Of a stretch of 8,767 nucleotides of DNA, positions 1 through 6,620 are shown in pieces. The notes under the pieces were generated by a model. The model ran no database searches. It saw only the letters and a list, made by a program, of their open reading frames with translations, and was not told the DNA's origin. The DNA comes from an uncultured Phycisphaerales bacterium (GTDB lineage: Bacteria > Planctomycetota > Phycisphaerae > Phycisphaerales > SM1A02): assembly GCA_946886375.1 (NCBI GenBank), contig CAMPIL010000143.1:1-8767 (forward strand), written 5' to 3'. A program made the position numbers and the translations under genes. Within the stretch, counting starts at the first letter, position 1. Every line of letters begins with the position of its first letter.

Positions 1-1965
1 GTGTGGACGCAGAAGAACGGCAAGGATTGGACCGTAGAGGCATTCCTCGTTTCCGATGACGGCCTGGGTTTGGATGTGGCCAAGGATGCCGCCACGCGGG
101 CGGCAATGCTCGGCTCTCTGACGGCGCTGGCGGAAGCACCGCTGTCGCTCCACCGTGACAAACGACTGGAGGCGGAGGACTTTGATCGCTTGGTGATCGA
201 TGACCAACCTCGCGATTTGCTGACGTGGCTTGGTGATCCCGATGGTGTTCGCGCACGGTGGGATGCGGCTAGGTGGTCGGCGTTCTGCTCGCGCTGCAAG
301 GCAGACTACGGATTCGATCCAGTCCGGGACGGCGAAACAGCTGGCGGCGAGCTTCTCGGCCTGCGCGAAGGAGCATGGGAAGCGGTGTGGGCACGTTTTG
401 CTGACGCACCGATGGTGTTCACCGGGATTCCGGAGTTGCTCAAGCGATCCAAGCCGGCCGGTCTCATGTTCGTCAAGGATGCGTGGCCGGATGAGAACGA
501 CGACGCGGAAAGCCAACTGCGGAACGCACTGCTGGGATTCGATGACCTGCCGCATGCCGATGCTCGCGCGAAGATCGATGTGCTGGAGCGAGAGCATGGC
601 ACACGACGCACATGGGTGTGGGCCAGGTTGGGTCGCAGCCCGCTGGCGCACTCTTTGAGTCATCTCGCGGCGCTCGCCCAGAAAACCGCAACACGGCTTG
701 GAGGAGAAACGGCTGAGGACATGGCGCGAGCGTATGCCGATGGTGCGTACCTCGCGGACGATGCCGCGATTAGCGCCATGGCGAGCGTGAAGAGTGCGGC
801 AGACATGCGTGCCGTACAAACAGCCATTCGGTCCGTCTATCTCCCGTGGTTGGAGGCCGCTGCGGAGCATTTCCAGAAGGTGGTGGGCAAGCGTCCGCTG
901 CCGGCGAAGGGGTCTCAGCCGGTCATTGCGGTGCCCGCGGGCGAGTGCATCGTGTTCGCCGATGGACTGCGATTCGATCTCGGTCAGCGATTTGCGGTGA
1001 AGGCGGAGGCTCGCGGCCTGCGCGTTGGTCGAAGCCATCGGTGGGCGGCGCTTCCAACTGTGACCGCGACGGCGAAGCCGGCAGCATCACCCGTTGCAAC
1101 CGAAGTTGTTGGCGGACAACTGAGCGAGACATTCTCACCCGATGTTGCGGCGACGCAGCAGCCATTGACCACAGATCGCTTCCGCAAACTGCTGATGGAA
1201 GCCGGTTATGAAATCATCGCCGGCAACGAGACGGGCACGCCGGGGCGTCCCAATGCACGTGGCTGGACCGAAGCCTGCCAGATCGACAAGCTGGGCCACG
1301 ACCTGCAAGGCAAACTCGCGACGCATGTTGAAGGCGAAGTCGAGGCTCTGGTGGAGCGCGTCATGTCACTCATCGAGGCTGGCTGGCGTGGCGTGCGAGT
1401 TGTCACCGATCACGGATGGCTGTTACTTCCGGGAGGTGACGGTTTGCCGAAGACCGATCTGCCGCATTACCTGACGGCATGTCGGTGGGCGCGCTGTGCG
1501 GCGATCAAGGGTGCATCACACGTCGCAGTTCCCACGGCCGCGTGGCACTGGAACTCGGCGCGCTCGTTCGCTACAGCGCCGGGAGTTCATTGCTTCTCAA
1601 CCGGCAACGAATATGCCCACGGTGGATTGAGCCTTCAGGAATGCTTGATCCCTGATCTGACGATCGGGCCGGCGAGCGCAGGCAATGCTGGGGCAGCAAC
1701 GCTCGTGGATGTGCAGTGGTTGGGTCTGCGGTGTCGAGTGGTCGTGGAACCGGTGGACGCATCCGTCACCGTTGACATAAGGACAAAGCCAAACGACGCC
1801 GGCTCAAGTATCGCTACTTCGCCGAAAGCGCTTGCCTCCGACGGGAAAGCGGGGTTGATCGTGGACGACGACGACCTCGTTGGCACGGCTGCAGTGCTGG
1901 TCGTCTTGGACGCGACGGGCCGTGTGATTGGAAAGAGGCCAACCACCGTTGGTGGTGAGGAGTGA
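1..1965 (+). CDS. pglZ: BREX alkaline-phosphatase-fold protein PglZ (BrxZ), 5' partial
   Basis: This is the C-terminal 654 residues of a PglZ-family protein, an essential component of BREX phage defence with an alkaline-phosphatase superfamily core. Numbering from the window edge, I see the first metal-binding motif ADGLRFDLG (D321, D326), the PTVTATAKPA motif (352-361) holding the likely nucleophilic threonine, VTDHG (D470, H471), and the signature HGGLSLQE (H540-E547). The phosphatase-like core is therefore complete. Residues 1 to about 300 are the helical region that precedes it. The GTG at base 1 is probably not the start: type 1 PglZ proteins are usually about 800 residues or more, and no upstream ribosome site can be seen, so roughly 150-200 residues are likely missing. 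The stop overlaps the region just upstream of brxL, consistent with one transcript. The exact role of PglZ in BREX methylation and exclusion is unsettled. I cannot decide between PglZ subtypes. Confidence 0.92.
   Translation: MWTQKNGKDWTVEAFLVSDDGLGLDVAKDAATRAAMLGSLTALAEAPLSLHRDKRLEAEDFDRLVIDDQPRDLLTWLGDPDGVRARWDAARWSAFCSRCKADYGFDPVRDGETAGGELLGLREGAWEAVWARFADAPMVFTGIPELLKRSKPAGLMFVKDAWPDENDDAESQLRNALLGFDDLPHADARAKIDVLEREHGTRRTWVWARLGRSPLAHSLSHLAALAQKTATRLGGETAEDMARAYADGAYLADDAAISAMASVKSAADMRAVQTAIRSVYLPWLEAAAEHFQKVVGKRPLPAKGSQPVIAVPAGECIVFADGLRFDLGQRFAVKAEARGLRVGRSHRWAALPTVTATAKPAASPVATEVVGGQLSETFSPDVAATQQPLTTDRFRKLLMEAGYEIIAGNETGTPGRPNARGWTEACQIDKLGHDLQGKLATHVEGEVEALVERVMSLIEAGWRGVRVVTDHGWLLLPGGDGLPKTDLPHYLTACRWARCAAIKGASHVAVPTAAWHWNSARSFATAPGVHCFSTGNEYAHGGLSLQECLIPDLTIGPASAGNAGAATLVDVQWLGLRCRVVVEPVDASVTVDIRTKPNDAGSSIATSPKALASDGKAGLIVDDDDLVGTAAVLVVLDATGRVIGKRPTTVGGEE
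1957..1962 (+). promoter_or_regulatory. Ribosome binding site for brxL
   Basis: GAGGAG lies 8 bases before the ATG at 1971, inside the last codons of pglZ. It favours that ATG over the in-frame GTG at 1962, which overlaps this Shine-Dalgarno sequence and has no well-spaced site of its own. Confidence 0.75.
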
Positions 1966-1970
1966 ACCGC

Positions 1971-4019
1971 ATGGAATTGGACGCACTGGACAAGTTGGCA
2001 GCATCGGCATTCGACGGATACCTCGTCCGCAAGGACTTGGTCCGCAAGTACTCCCGTCAGTATCCGGTGCCGACCTACGTCGTGGAGTTCCTCCTCGGAC
2101 GCTATTGCGCCACCGTGGATGAGAAGGAGATCGCAGAAGGGCTCGCCATTGTCGAGAAGCAACTGAAAGACCGCGCCGTTCGGACTGGCGAGGAGGAACT
2201 GTTCAAGGCGAACGCTCGCGAGAAGGGATCGGTCAAGCTCATCGATATCGTTCGCGCTCGACTGGACTCCAAGAACGATTGCTACATCGCAGAATTGCCC
2301 AGCCTGGCACTGAAAGAAGTCCGGATCGACGACAATCTGGTGCGCGAGCACGAGCGGATGCTGACGGACGGGTTCTATGCGGAGGTGACGGTCGGTTACG
2401 ACGCACTCGTAGCGCAGGAAAAGAACGGGCGACCCTTCTCGATCGATGCCCTGCGTCCGATCCAACTGTCAAAGTCAGATGTGCTGGACACGCTTGCCAA
2501 GGGAAGGGCGGCTTTCACCACCGAAGAGTGGAAACGATTCCTCATTCGCTCCATTGGATTGGAACCGGAGAAACTGACCCCGCGAGCGCAGATGGTCACG
2601 CTCCTGCGGATGGTGCCGTTCGTCGAGCGGAACTTCAACCTCGTGGAACTTGGGCCACGCGGAACGGGCAAAAGCCATTTGTTCCAACAGATCTCGCCAT
2701 ATTCGCACCTCATTTCGGGCGGCAAGGCGACTGTGGCCAAGATGTTCGTGAACAACGCTTCGGGCCAGCGCGGGCTGGTGTGCCATTACGACGTGGTGTG
2801 CTTCGATGAGGTGTCGGGCATCTCTTTCGATCAGAAGGACGGCGTCAACATCATGAAGGGCTACATGGCGTCTGGCGAATTCAGTCGAGGCAAAGAGAGC
2901 ATCCGCGCTGACGGCGGCATCGTGATGGTTGGCAACTTCGATGTGGACGTTGAACAGCAGCAGCGCGTTGGACACCTCCTTAGCCCGCTACCACCGGAAA
3001 TGCGGAACGACACAGCGTTCATGGACCGCATTCACGCCTACGCGCCTGGTTGGGATTTCCCGAAACTCAATCCGCACGACCACCTCACTGATCACTTCGG
3101 CTTCGTCAGCGACTTCCTAAGCGAGTGTTGGACACGACTCCGTGCAGGCTCGCGCGTCTCAGTGATGCAGCATCGGGTCTATCTGGGCGGCGCATTGAGT
3201 GGCCGCGACATTGAGGGGGTGAACAAGTCGATCAGCGGATTGATCAAGCTCTTGTTTCCAGACCCCGAAATGCCGGTATCTGACGAAGATCTGGAGTGGA
3301 TCGTTCGCCTCGCACTGGAAAGCCGTCGCCGCGTCAAGGAGCAGCAAAAGAAGTGTCTCAAGGCCGAGTTCCGAAACACGCACTTCAGCTTCACAATGGG
3401 TACTGAAGGTGTTGAGAAGTTCGTGTCCACGCCTGAAATTCAGAGTGATGACACGATTGGCACCGATCCATTGCCATCCGGGCAGGTGTGGGGTATCAGC
3501 CCCGGAGCTCAAGGAAGCGCGCCCGGTCTCTACCGGGTGGAGGTGACGGTTGGTCCCGGAAGCGGGGTTCGGATTCTGAACAGTCCGGTACCACCGGCGT
3601 TCCGCGAGAGCACCCGCTATGCAGAGCAAAACCTCTATACGCGGGCCAATGATCTCGTGGGAGGCAGAGATCCGCGAGAGCATGAGTTCTCCATCCAGTT
3701 GCGAGCGATGGACGCTGAGCGTTCGGGTGCCGCTCTAGGTCTGCCAGTGCTTATCGCGTTGTGCAGCGGGCTGTTGGAAAAGAGTACGCGTGGCGGCTTG
3801 ATCGTCGTCGGCGCACTCAATCTCGGTGGGTCTATTGAGACGGTCTACAACCCCACAGCGCTCGCTGAGCTCGCGGTCGAGAAGGGGGCATCCACATTGC
3901 TCATGCCCGTATCAACCCGCCGTCACCTCATCGATCTGTCCGACGAAATGGCCACGAAGGTGGACATTCAGTTCTATTCCGACACCACAGACGCTCTGCT
4001 GAAGGCGCTCACGGAGTGA
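1971..4019 (+). CDS. brxL: BREX AAA+/Lon-like protein BrxL
   Basis: BrxL is the AAA+ component that closes type 1 (and type 4) BREX operons. Studied members bind DNA as ring-like assemblies and are needed for phage exclusion. This 682-residue protein has the family's usual length. After an N-terminal region of about 210 residues comes the ATPase core: Walker A GPRGTGKS (228-235, K234), Walker B VVCFDE (275-280, D279/E280) and a sensor-1-like VGNFD (N322). A variable linker (about residues 470-510) leads into a Lon-protease-like C-terminal domain, where S585 in ERSGAALG sits at the place of the Lon catalytic serine. By my hand alignment the Lon catalytic lysine is not conserved (near T629), so peptidase activity is doubtful despite the old 'Lon-like protease' name. 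I chose ATG 1971 because it has GAGGAG at good spacing and gives the MELDxLDKL start; an in-frame GTG at 1962 would add three residues. The start follows the pglZ stop by 5 bases, so the two are probably coupled. Confidence 0.93.
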   Translation: MELDALDKLAASAFDGYLVRKDLVRKYSRQYPVPTYVVEFLLGRYCATVDEKEIAEGLAIVEKQLKDRAVRTGEEELFKANAREKGSVKLIDIVRARLDSKNDCYIAELPSLALKEVRIDDNLVREHERMLTDGFYAEVTVGYDALVAQEKNGRPFSIDALRPIQLSKSDVLDTLAKGRAAFTTEEWKRFLIRSIGLEPEKLTPRAQMVTLLRMVPFVERNFNLVELGPRGTGKSHLFQQISPYSHLISGGKATVAKMFVNNASGQRGLVCHYDVVCFDEVSGISFDQKDGVNIMKGYMASGEFSRGKESIRADGGIVMVGNFDVDVEQQQRVGHLLSPLPPEMRNDTAFMDRIHAYAPGWDFPKLNPHDHLTDHFGFVSDFLSECWTRLRAGSRVSVMQHRVYLGGALSGRDIEGVNKSISGLIKLLFPDPEMPVSDEDLEWIVRLALESRRRVKEQQKKCLKAEFRNTHFSFTMGTEGVEKFVSTPEIQSDDTIGTDPLPSGQVWGISPGAQGSAPGLYRVEVTVGPGSGVRILNSPVPPAFRESTRYAEQNLYTRANDLVGGRDPREHEFSIQLRAMDAERSGAALGLPVLIALCSGLLEKSTRGGLIVVGALNLGGSIETVYNPTALAELAVEKGASTLLMPVSTRRHLIDLSDEMATKVDIQFYSDTTDALLKALTE

Positions 4020-4029
4020 ATTTGAACAT

Positions 4030-4035
4030 AAGGAG
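4030..4035 (+). promoter_or_regulatory. Ribosome binding site for the gene at 4047
   Basis: AAGGAG lies 11 bases before the ATG at 4047, which opens the long frame. A nearer ATG at 4040 is in another frame, so the slightly long spacing is accepted. It sits in the only gap in the operon (27 bases after brxL). Confidence 0.6.
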
Positions 4036-4046
4036 TCGCATGGCCC

Positions 4047-5225
4047 ATGGGCAACCAGTATGCACCGAAGCGTTTCTTTCGAGAGATCGATCTCAGACTT
4101 CTCCGACGCTACCTCGAACACGTTCATTTGGAACACTGCCTTCAACTCAACGCCAAGGGGACCGTCGACCCCACCGCAACCCTGAAGGCCATTGATGAAC
4201 TTCCGCCATCGATTCGCCGGCGAATCGATGCGGACTTCTCGCTGGTCACCGAGATGGCCGGCGACAATGGATCGGTCCTGATTCAAGACCACGCCCAGTT
4301 CTGGCGGTTGCCGTGGGCTGCACGACTCGTCGAACTGAAGAATGGCCACGAACGGGCGGTGCTGGCCCTGCTCGAAGACCGCGACCGATTTGAGGACCTT
4401 GCTGGCCAGATCGAAATGGACCGGTTCGCCGACAGCCGATGGTGGAGACGGCTTGTTGGCAAGAACCTGGAGCATGCCGACGACGATGCTGCGATCGGGA
4501 AACTGCAAGCGGCTGTCCAGCGAGTCTTCGAGTCGCAGGGACGGGGCAGGCGCTGTCACATCGACTACTCGGAAGGTCGCGACCCGGTGAGGTTCTGCTA
4601 CCACGCCTATCCGGAGGACTTGCCCAAGACCGATCCCGGATACGACGACCAGAACGAGTTCGGGCGTCAGGTGCGCCGCACAGCACTAGAGGTCATCTTC
4701 AGGTACCAGCCGGACATCGGAAGGCTGGACATGATCGCGCCGGGCAACCAGCAGTTGAAAGAGGAAATGGCAGCCGCGTTCTGCTTGACGATCTTGAACT
4801 TGCCCTCGCTGCCGGAGGCAACCGACAAGCCACCGTATAACTTGAACGTCTTGCGAGAGCGTTCGTTCGAGTTCCTCACCGAACCCGTGGACAACATCGA
4901 GAGGGTCGAATTGCGCATGCTGCGTTTCGATCTTCCCGGCGGGAGCAATCGCCGCCTTTCGATTTCTGCGAGACCGCACCGCGACGAAGACCCGCTGTTG
5001 ATCTACGACGTGCTCGACGACGTGCTGGACACGACCCGCCTTCCACTTTCCGCGCTTGAGGTGTCGCAGGCGCAAATCAGCATGAAGTTCAAAGGTAAAG
5101 GTGGTGCGAGAGGGAAGTGTCTGACGTTTGAAGTCACGCATCCTGACCGATGCAACCTGAAGGATCACGCGCATGATCTGATTGCCAAGCGGTATTTGAC
5201 GAAGTGGGGAATTGCCCATGATTGA
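4047..5225 (+). CDS. Protein of unknown function in the BREX operon (392 aa)
   Basis: I do not recognise this family. The product is a 392-residue soluble protein with no signal peptide or membrane segment. The N-terminal half is mostly helical and charged (FFREIDLRLLRRYLEH at 10-25, an acidic stretch at 101-128). A middle segment (170-225) is rich in aromatic and acidic residues (CHIDYSEGRD, FCYHAYPEDLP) and leads into helices at 208-252. The C-terminal third (284-392) alternates short strands and turns (IERVELRMLRFDL, RRLSISARP, AQISMKFKGK, KCLTFEVTHP) and ends with a helix and LTKWGIAHD, so it reads as a separate alpha/beta domain. I see no P-loop, nuclease or methyltransferase motif that I would trust. 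It starts 27 bases after brxL and its stop overlaps the next start by 8 bases, so it is probably expressed with the BREX genes and works with the next gene's product. An accessory effector, sensor or specificity protein is possible, but that is inference from position only. Confidence 0.85.
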   Translation: MGNQYAPKRFFREIDLRLLRRYLEHVHLEHCLQLNAKGTVDPTATLKAIDELPPSIRRRIDADFSLVTEMAGDNGSVLIQDHAQFWRLPWAARLVELKNGHERAVLALLEDRDRFEDLAGQIEMDRFADSRWWRRLVGKNLEHADDDAAIGKLQAAVQRVFESQGRGRRCHIDYSEGRDPVRFCYHAYPEDLPKTDPGYDDQNEFGRQVRRTALEVIFRYQPDIGRLDMIAPGNQQLKEEMAAAFCLTILNLPSLPEATDKPPYNLNVLRERSFEFLTEPVDNIERVELRMLRFDLPGGSNRRLSISARPHRDEDPLLIYDVLDDVLDTTRLPLSALEVSQAQISMKFKGKGGARGKCLTFEVTHPDRCNLKDHAHDLIAKRYLTKWGIAHD

Positions 5226-6177
5226 GACGCTGCGAAGCGTTCTTGATCGCGCCGAAATCAAGGGTGGCGACGTGTTGCACCGAAGGGACGTTCGGTCGTG
5301 GCCAACGGGCACACTGGACCGTCTGGTCACGACGGGCGTGCTGCGACCGATCGCTCACGCCGCGGAACTGGAGTACAAGGGGTGTGACCACGATTGCCTG
5401 ATCGCACGCGATTTCCAACCGCATCCGTATGAAGAGGGCAGGATCGTTTGCATTCACCGCTGTGGCCTCGGATGCGGTCTGGTCGTGCTTGATCCGCCGG
5501 AGTTTGACCGCTGGCAATTCTCGCTGATCGGGCTGGCCGGCGTGGTGCGCCAAGCCATCGGATCGAAGGGCGAGGTCGTCGAAGATGTACGAGAACGGCT
5601 CGTCTCAGTTGGCTACCTCGGCGACGCGGCACGCACCGTTGAGGCGTTCGTGGCGCGTGGCCTTCAATGGCCGGATGCCGCCAAGTCTCTCGCGGACGCG
5701 AAGCGGCTGAAAGCGGCAGACAACCCGCTGGTGCTGACCCTGCGTGGTTCGCCCGACCCGGCGATCTGGCCAACGATGAAACCAGCCCATGCGGTCCTGA
5801 CAGAGCACTGGAAAGCAGCATCAATTAGCGCGCTCTTTTCTCTCGATCTCTCGCCTCTTCTGGCGCTGGAATCGATTCCGCATCCCGGCGTGGATCGACC
5901 GGCCTGGATACGGCACAAGGAGGCGGCGATCAAACTCCGTGGGGTGTCGGACAACATGACGGTGGGCAACTCTGAGCGGCTGGTCACGGAGGCAGTCCAG
6001 TGTGGCGCGTTCACCACGAACCGCCAGACAGGGCACCGCCTCCGCATCAACCTCGACAGCTTCAACACCTGGCTGTGGGAGCAGCAGAAGAAGAACCTTG
6101 ACGAAGACCGCGATGACAGCGGCAACATCGTGAAGTGCCGCCGATCGCGACGCCCGACATCCAAAGCGAAGCGGTGA
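5218..6177 (+). CDS. HTH-like protein with cysteine cluster, unknown function, last gene of the BREX operon
   Basis: This 319-residue protein cannot be assigned to a named BREX component. Residues 10-45 look like a winged-helix segment (LHRRDVRSWP, then TLDRLVTTGVLRP). A five-cysteine cluster follows: C56 and C60 in GCDHDC, then C78, C82 and C86 in CIHRCGLGCG, spaced as expected for a zinc-binding knuckle. A hydrophobic helical region covers 99-150. Residues 250-290 (NSERLVTEAVQCGAFTTNR, then NTWLWEQQ) again resemble a helix-turn-helix unit. The tail (297-319) is basic (CRRSRRPTSKAKR) and could touch nucleic acid. A DNA-binding regulator or a DNA-sensing accessory protein fits, but this is inference. 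I start at ATG 5218, which overlaps the previous stop as ATGATTGA and has GGGGA 7 bases upstream (5206-5210); an in-frame TTG at 5212 would add two residues. It is the last gene before the presumed island boundary. Confidence 0.82.
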   Translation: MIETLRSVLDRAEIKGGDVLHRRDVRSWPTGTLDRLVTTGVLRPIAHAAELEYKGCDHDCLIARDFQPHPYEEGRIVCIHRCGLGCGLVVLDPPEFDRWQFSLIGLAGVVRQAIGSKGEVVEDVRERLVSVGYLGDAARTVEAFVARGLQWPDAAKSLADAKRLKAADNPLVLTLRGSPDPAIWPTMKPAHAVLTEHWKAASISALFSLDLSPLLALESIPHPGVDRPAWIRHKEAAIKLRGVSDNMTVGNSERLVTEAVQCGAFTTNRQTGHRLRINLDSFNTWLWEQQKKNLDEDRDDSGNIVKCRRSRRPTSKAKR

Positions 6178-6315
6178 TTGGCGCGGTGTAGCGCGGTGTT
6201 ACACCGCGCAAACGGCCAGAATCGGGCCAAATCTGGCGATGGAGACGCAACGCTTGCAATCTGCAAACCCCTTGTTTATCGTGGTTTACGCGTGCAGGTC
6301 GTCGGCTTGGGCTGC
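6178..6315 (+). other. Non-coding end of the presumed island, with short inverted repeats
   Basis: There is no gene here. Besides the palindrome at 6181-6209, it holds a 6-bp inverted repeat GCCAGA/TCTGGC (6215-6220 and 6232-6237) and TTGCA-ATC-TGCAA (6254-6266), and then AT-richer sequence. No T-tract marks a terminator for the BREX operon. Clustered short repeats next to a tRNA fragment could be integrase or excisionase arm sites, but I cannot show this. Confidence 0.4.
6181..6209 (+). repeat. Perfect inverted repeat with an extra direct copy of one arm
   Basis: GCGCGGTGT occurs at 6181-6189 and again at 6191-6199, and its exact reverse complement ACACCGCGC is at 6201-6209. The second and third copies form a 9-bp perfect palindrome around one central base. 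It begins 4 bases after the stop of the last operon gene. No run of T follows on either side, so it is not a standard intrinsic terminator. It could be a protein-binding site or an mRNA 3'-end stabilising hairpin. Confidence 0.75.
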
Positions 6316-6357
6316 ATCACACCCGTGAGGTCACTGGTTCGAGTCCAGTATCGCCCA
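6316..6357 (+). pseudogene. 3' part of a tRNA gene (tRNA-Val-like, CAC), putative right attachment site of the island
   Basis: The sequence matches the 3' half of a tRNA exactly in spacing: a 7-base anticodon loop ATCACAC (6316-6322; T33, anticodon CAC, A37), a 3' anticodon-stem strand CCGTG, a 5-base variable loop AGGTC, a perfect 5-bp T stem ACTGG/CCAGT around TTCGAGT (6333-6349), the acceptor strand ATCGCCC (6350-6356) and discriminator A. No CCA is encoded. The expected 5' partner GGGCGAT, a D arm and a matching 5' anticodon strand (CACGG) are absent at the right distance. Bacterial tRNA-Val genes have a very similar acceptor end, which with the anticodon suggests tRNA-Val(CAC). A 3' fragment with its terminator still attached is what is left at the far end of an element integrated in a tRNA gene; the intact gene would be at the other end. 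Confidence 0.72.
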
Positions 6358-6370
6358 CTTGTTGAACGAC

Positions 6371-6395
6371 AAACCCCGCAATGTGCGGGGTTTTT
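6371..6395 (+). terminator. Intrinsic terminator after the tRNA fragment
   Basis: AAACCCCGC (6371-6379) pairs with GCGGGGTTT (6385-6393) around a 5-base loop, giving a 9-bp stem that runs into TTTTT (6391-6395). It is probably the original terminator of the interrupted tRNA gene and would now also stop BREX transcripts. The A-rich left side means it may also act, more weakly, on the tRNA-Arg transcript coming from the right. Confidence 0.88.
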
Positions 6396-6440
6396 GGTGC
6401 GCACTCCGTCGACGCGGATGCCGGGTATGCCACGAACAAA

Positions 6441-6513
6441 CGCGCGCGGAGGGATTCGAACCCCCAACCCTCGGTTCCGAAGACCGATGCTCTATCCGTT
6501 GAGCTACGCGCGC
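6441..6513 (-). tRNA. tRNA-Arg (anticodon TCG)
   Basis: On the minus strand all arms pair: acceptor GCGCGCG/CGCGCGC, TA, D stem GCTC/GAGC with loop AACGGATA, anticodon stem TCGGT/ACCGA with loop CTTCGGA (T33, anticodon TCG, reading CGA and perhaps other CGN codons), variable loop GGGTT, and T stem GGGGG/CCCTC (one G-T pair) around TTCGAAT. The length is 73 bases with discriminator G73. The 3' CCA is not encoded (TTT follows), so it must be added after transcription. It converges with the tRNA fragment on the + strand, and the hairpin at 6371-6395 lies between them. Confidence 0.95.
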
Positions 6514-6521
6514 TCGCGAGC

Positions 6522-6527
6522 ATGATA
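6522..6527 (-). promoter_or_regulatory. Candidate -10 box for tRNA-Arg
   Basis: On the minus strand TATCAT (one mismatch to TATAAT) ends 8 bases before the mature tRNA 5' end. I see no convincing -35 box 16-18 bases further upstream, so this rests on the -10 match and position alone. Confidence 0.35.
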
Positions 6528-6620
6528 GCACGATGCCCGCAGCCCGGCACGGCGAGGCCGTTTCAGCATGCGCCCGGCAGATCCGTTCAGGCGCGATTCG
6601 CGTCTGCGGTGCGGTCCAAT

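Noticed and set aside
1635..2465. Long open frame of 276 codons on the minus strand across the pglZ/brxL junction
   Set aside because: It is antisense to two clearly conserved genes, has no family resemblance and follows from the codon bias of the + strand genes.
3912..4604. Open frame of 230 codons on the minus strand across the end of brxL and the start of the next gene
   Set aside because: It is a shadow of the + strand genes, with no recognisable protein features.
6191..6209. Palindrome as an intrinsic terminator for the BREX operon
   Set aside because: The stem is strong, but no T-tract follows on either strand; the real terminator signal is at 6371-6395.
6234..6357. A complete tRNA using TGGCGAT (6234-6240) as the 5' acceptor strand for ATCGCCC (6350-6356)
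   Set aside because: Six of seven pairs form, but the span of about 124 bases is far too long, and there is no D arm or matching 5' anticodon strand. The 6-base match is likely chance.
6178..6525. Open frame of 115 codons on the + strand through the junction
   Set aside because: It runs through the tRNA fragment, terminator hairpin and tRNA-Arg, so it cannot be a real gene.
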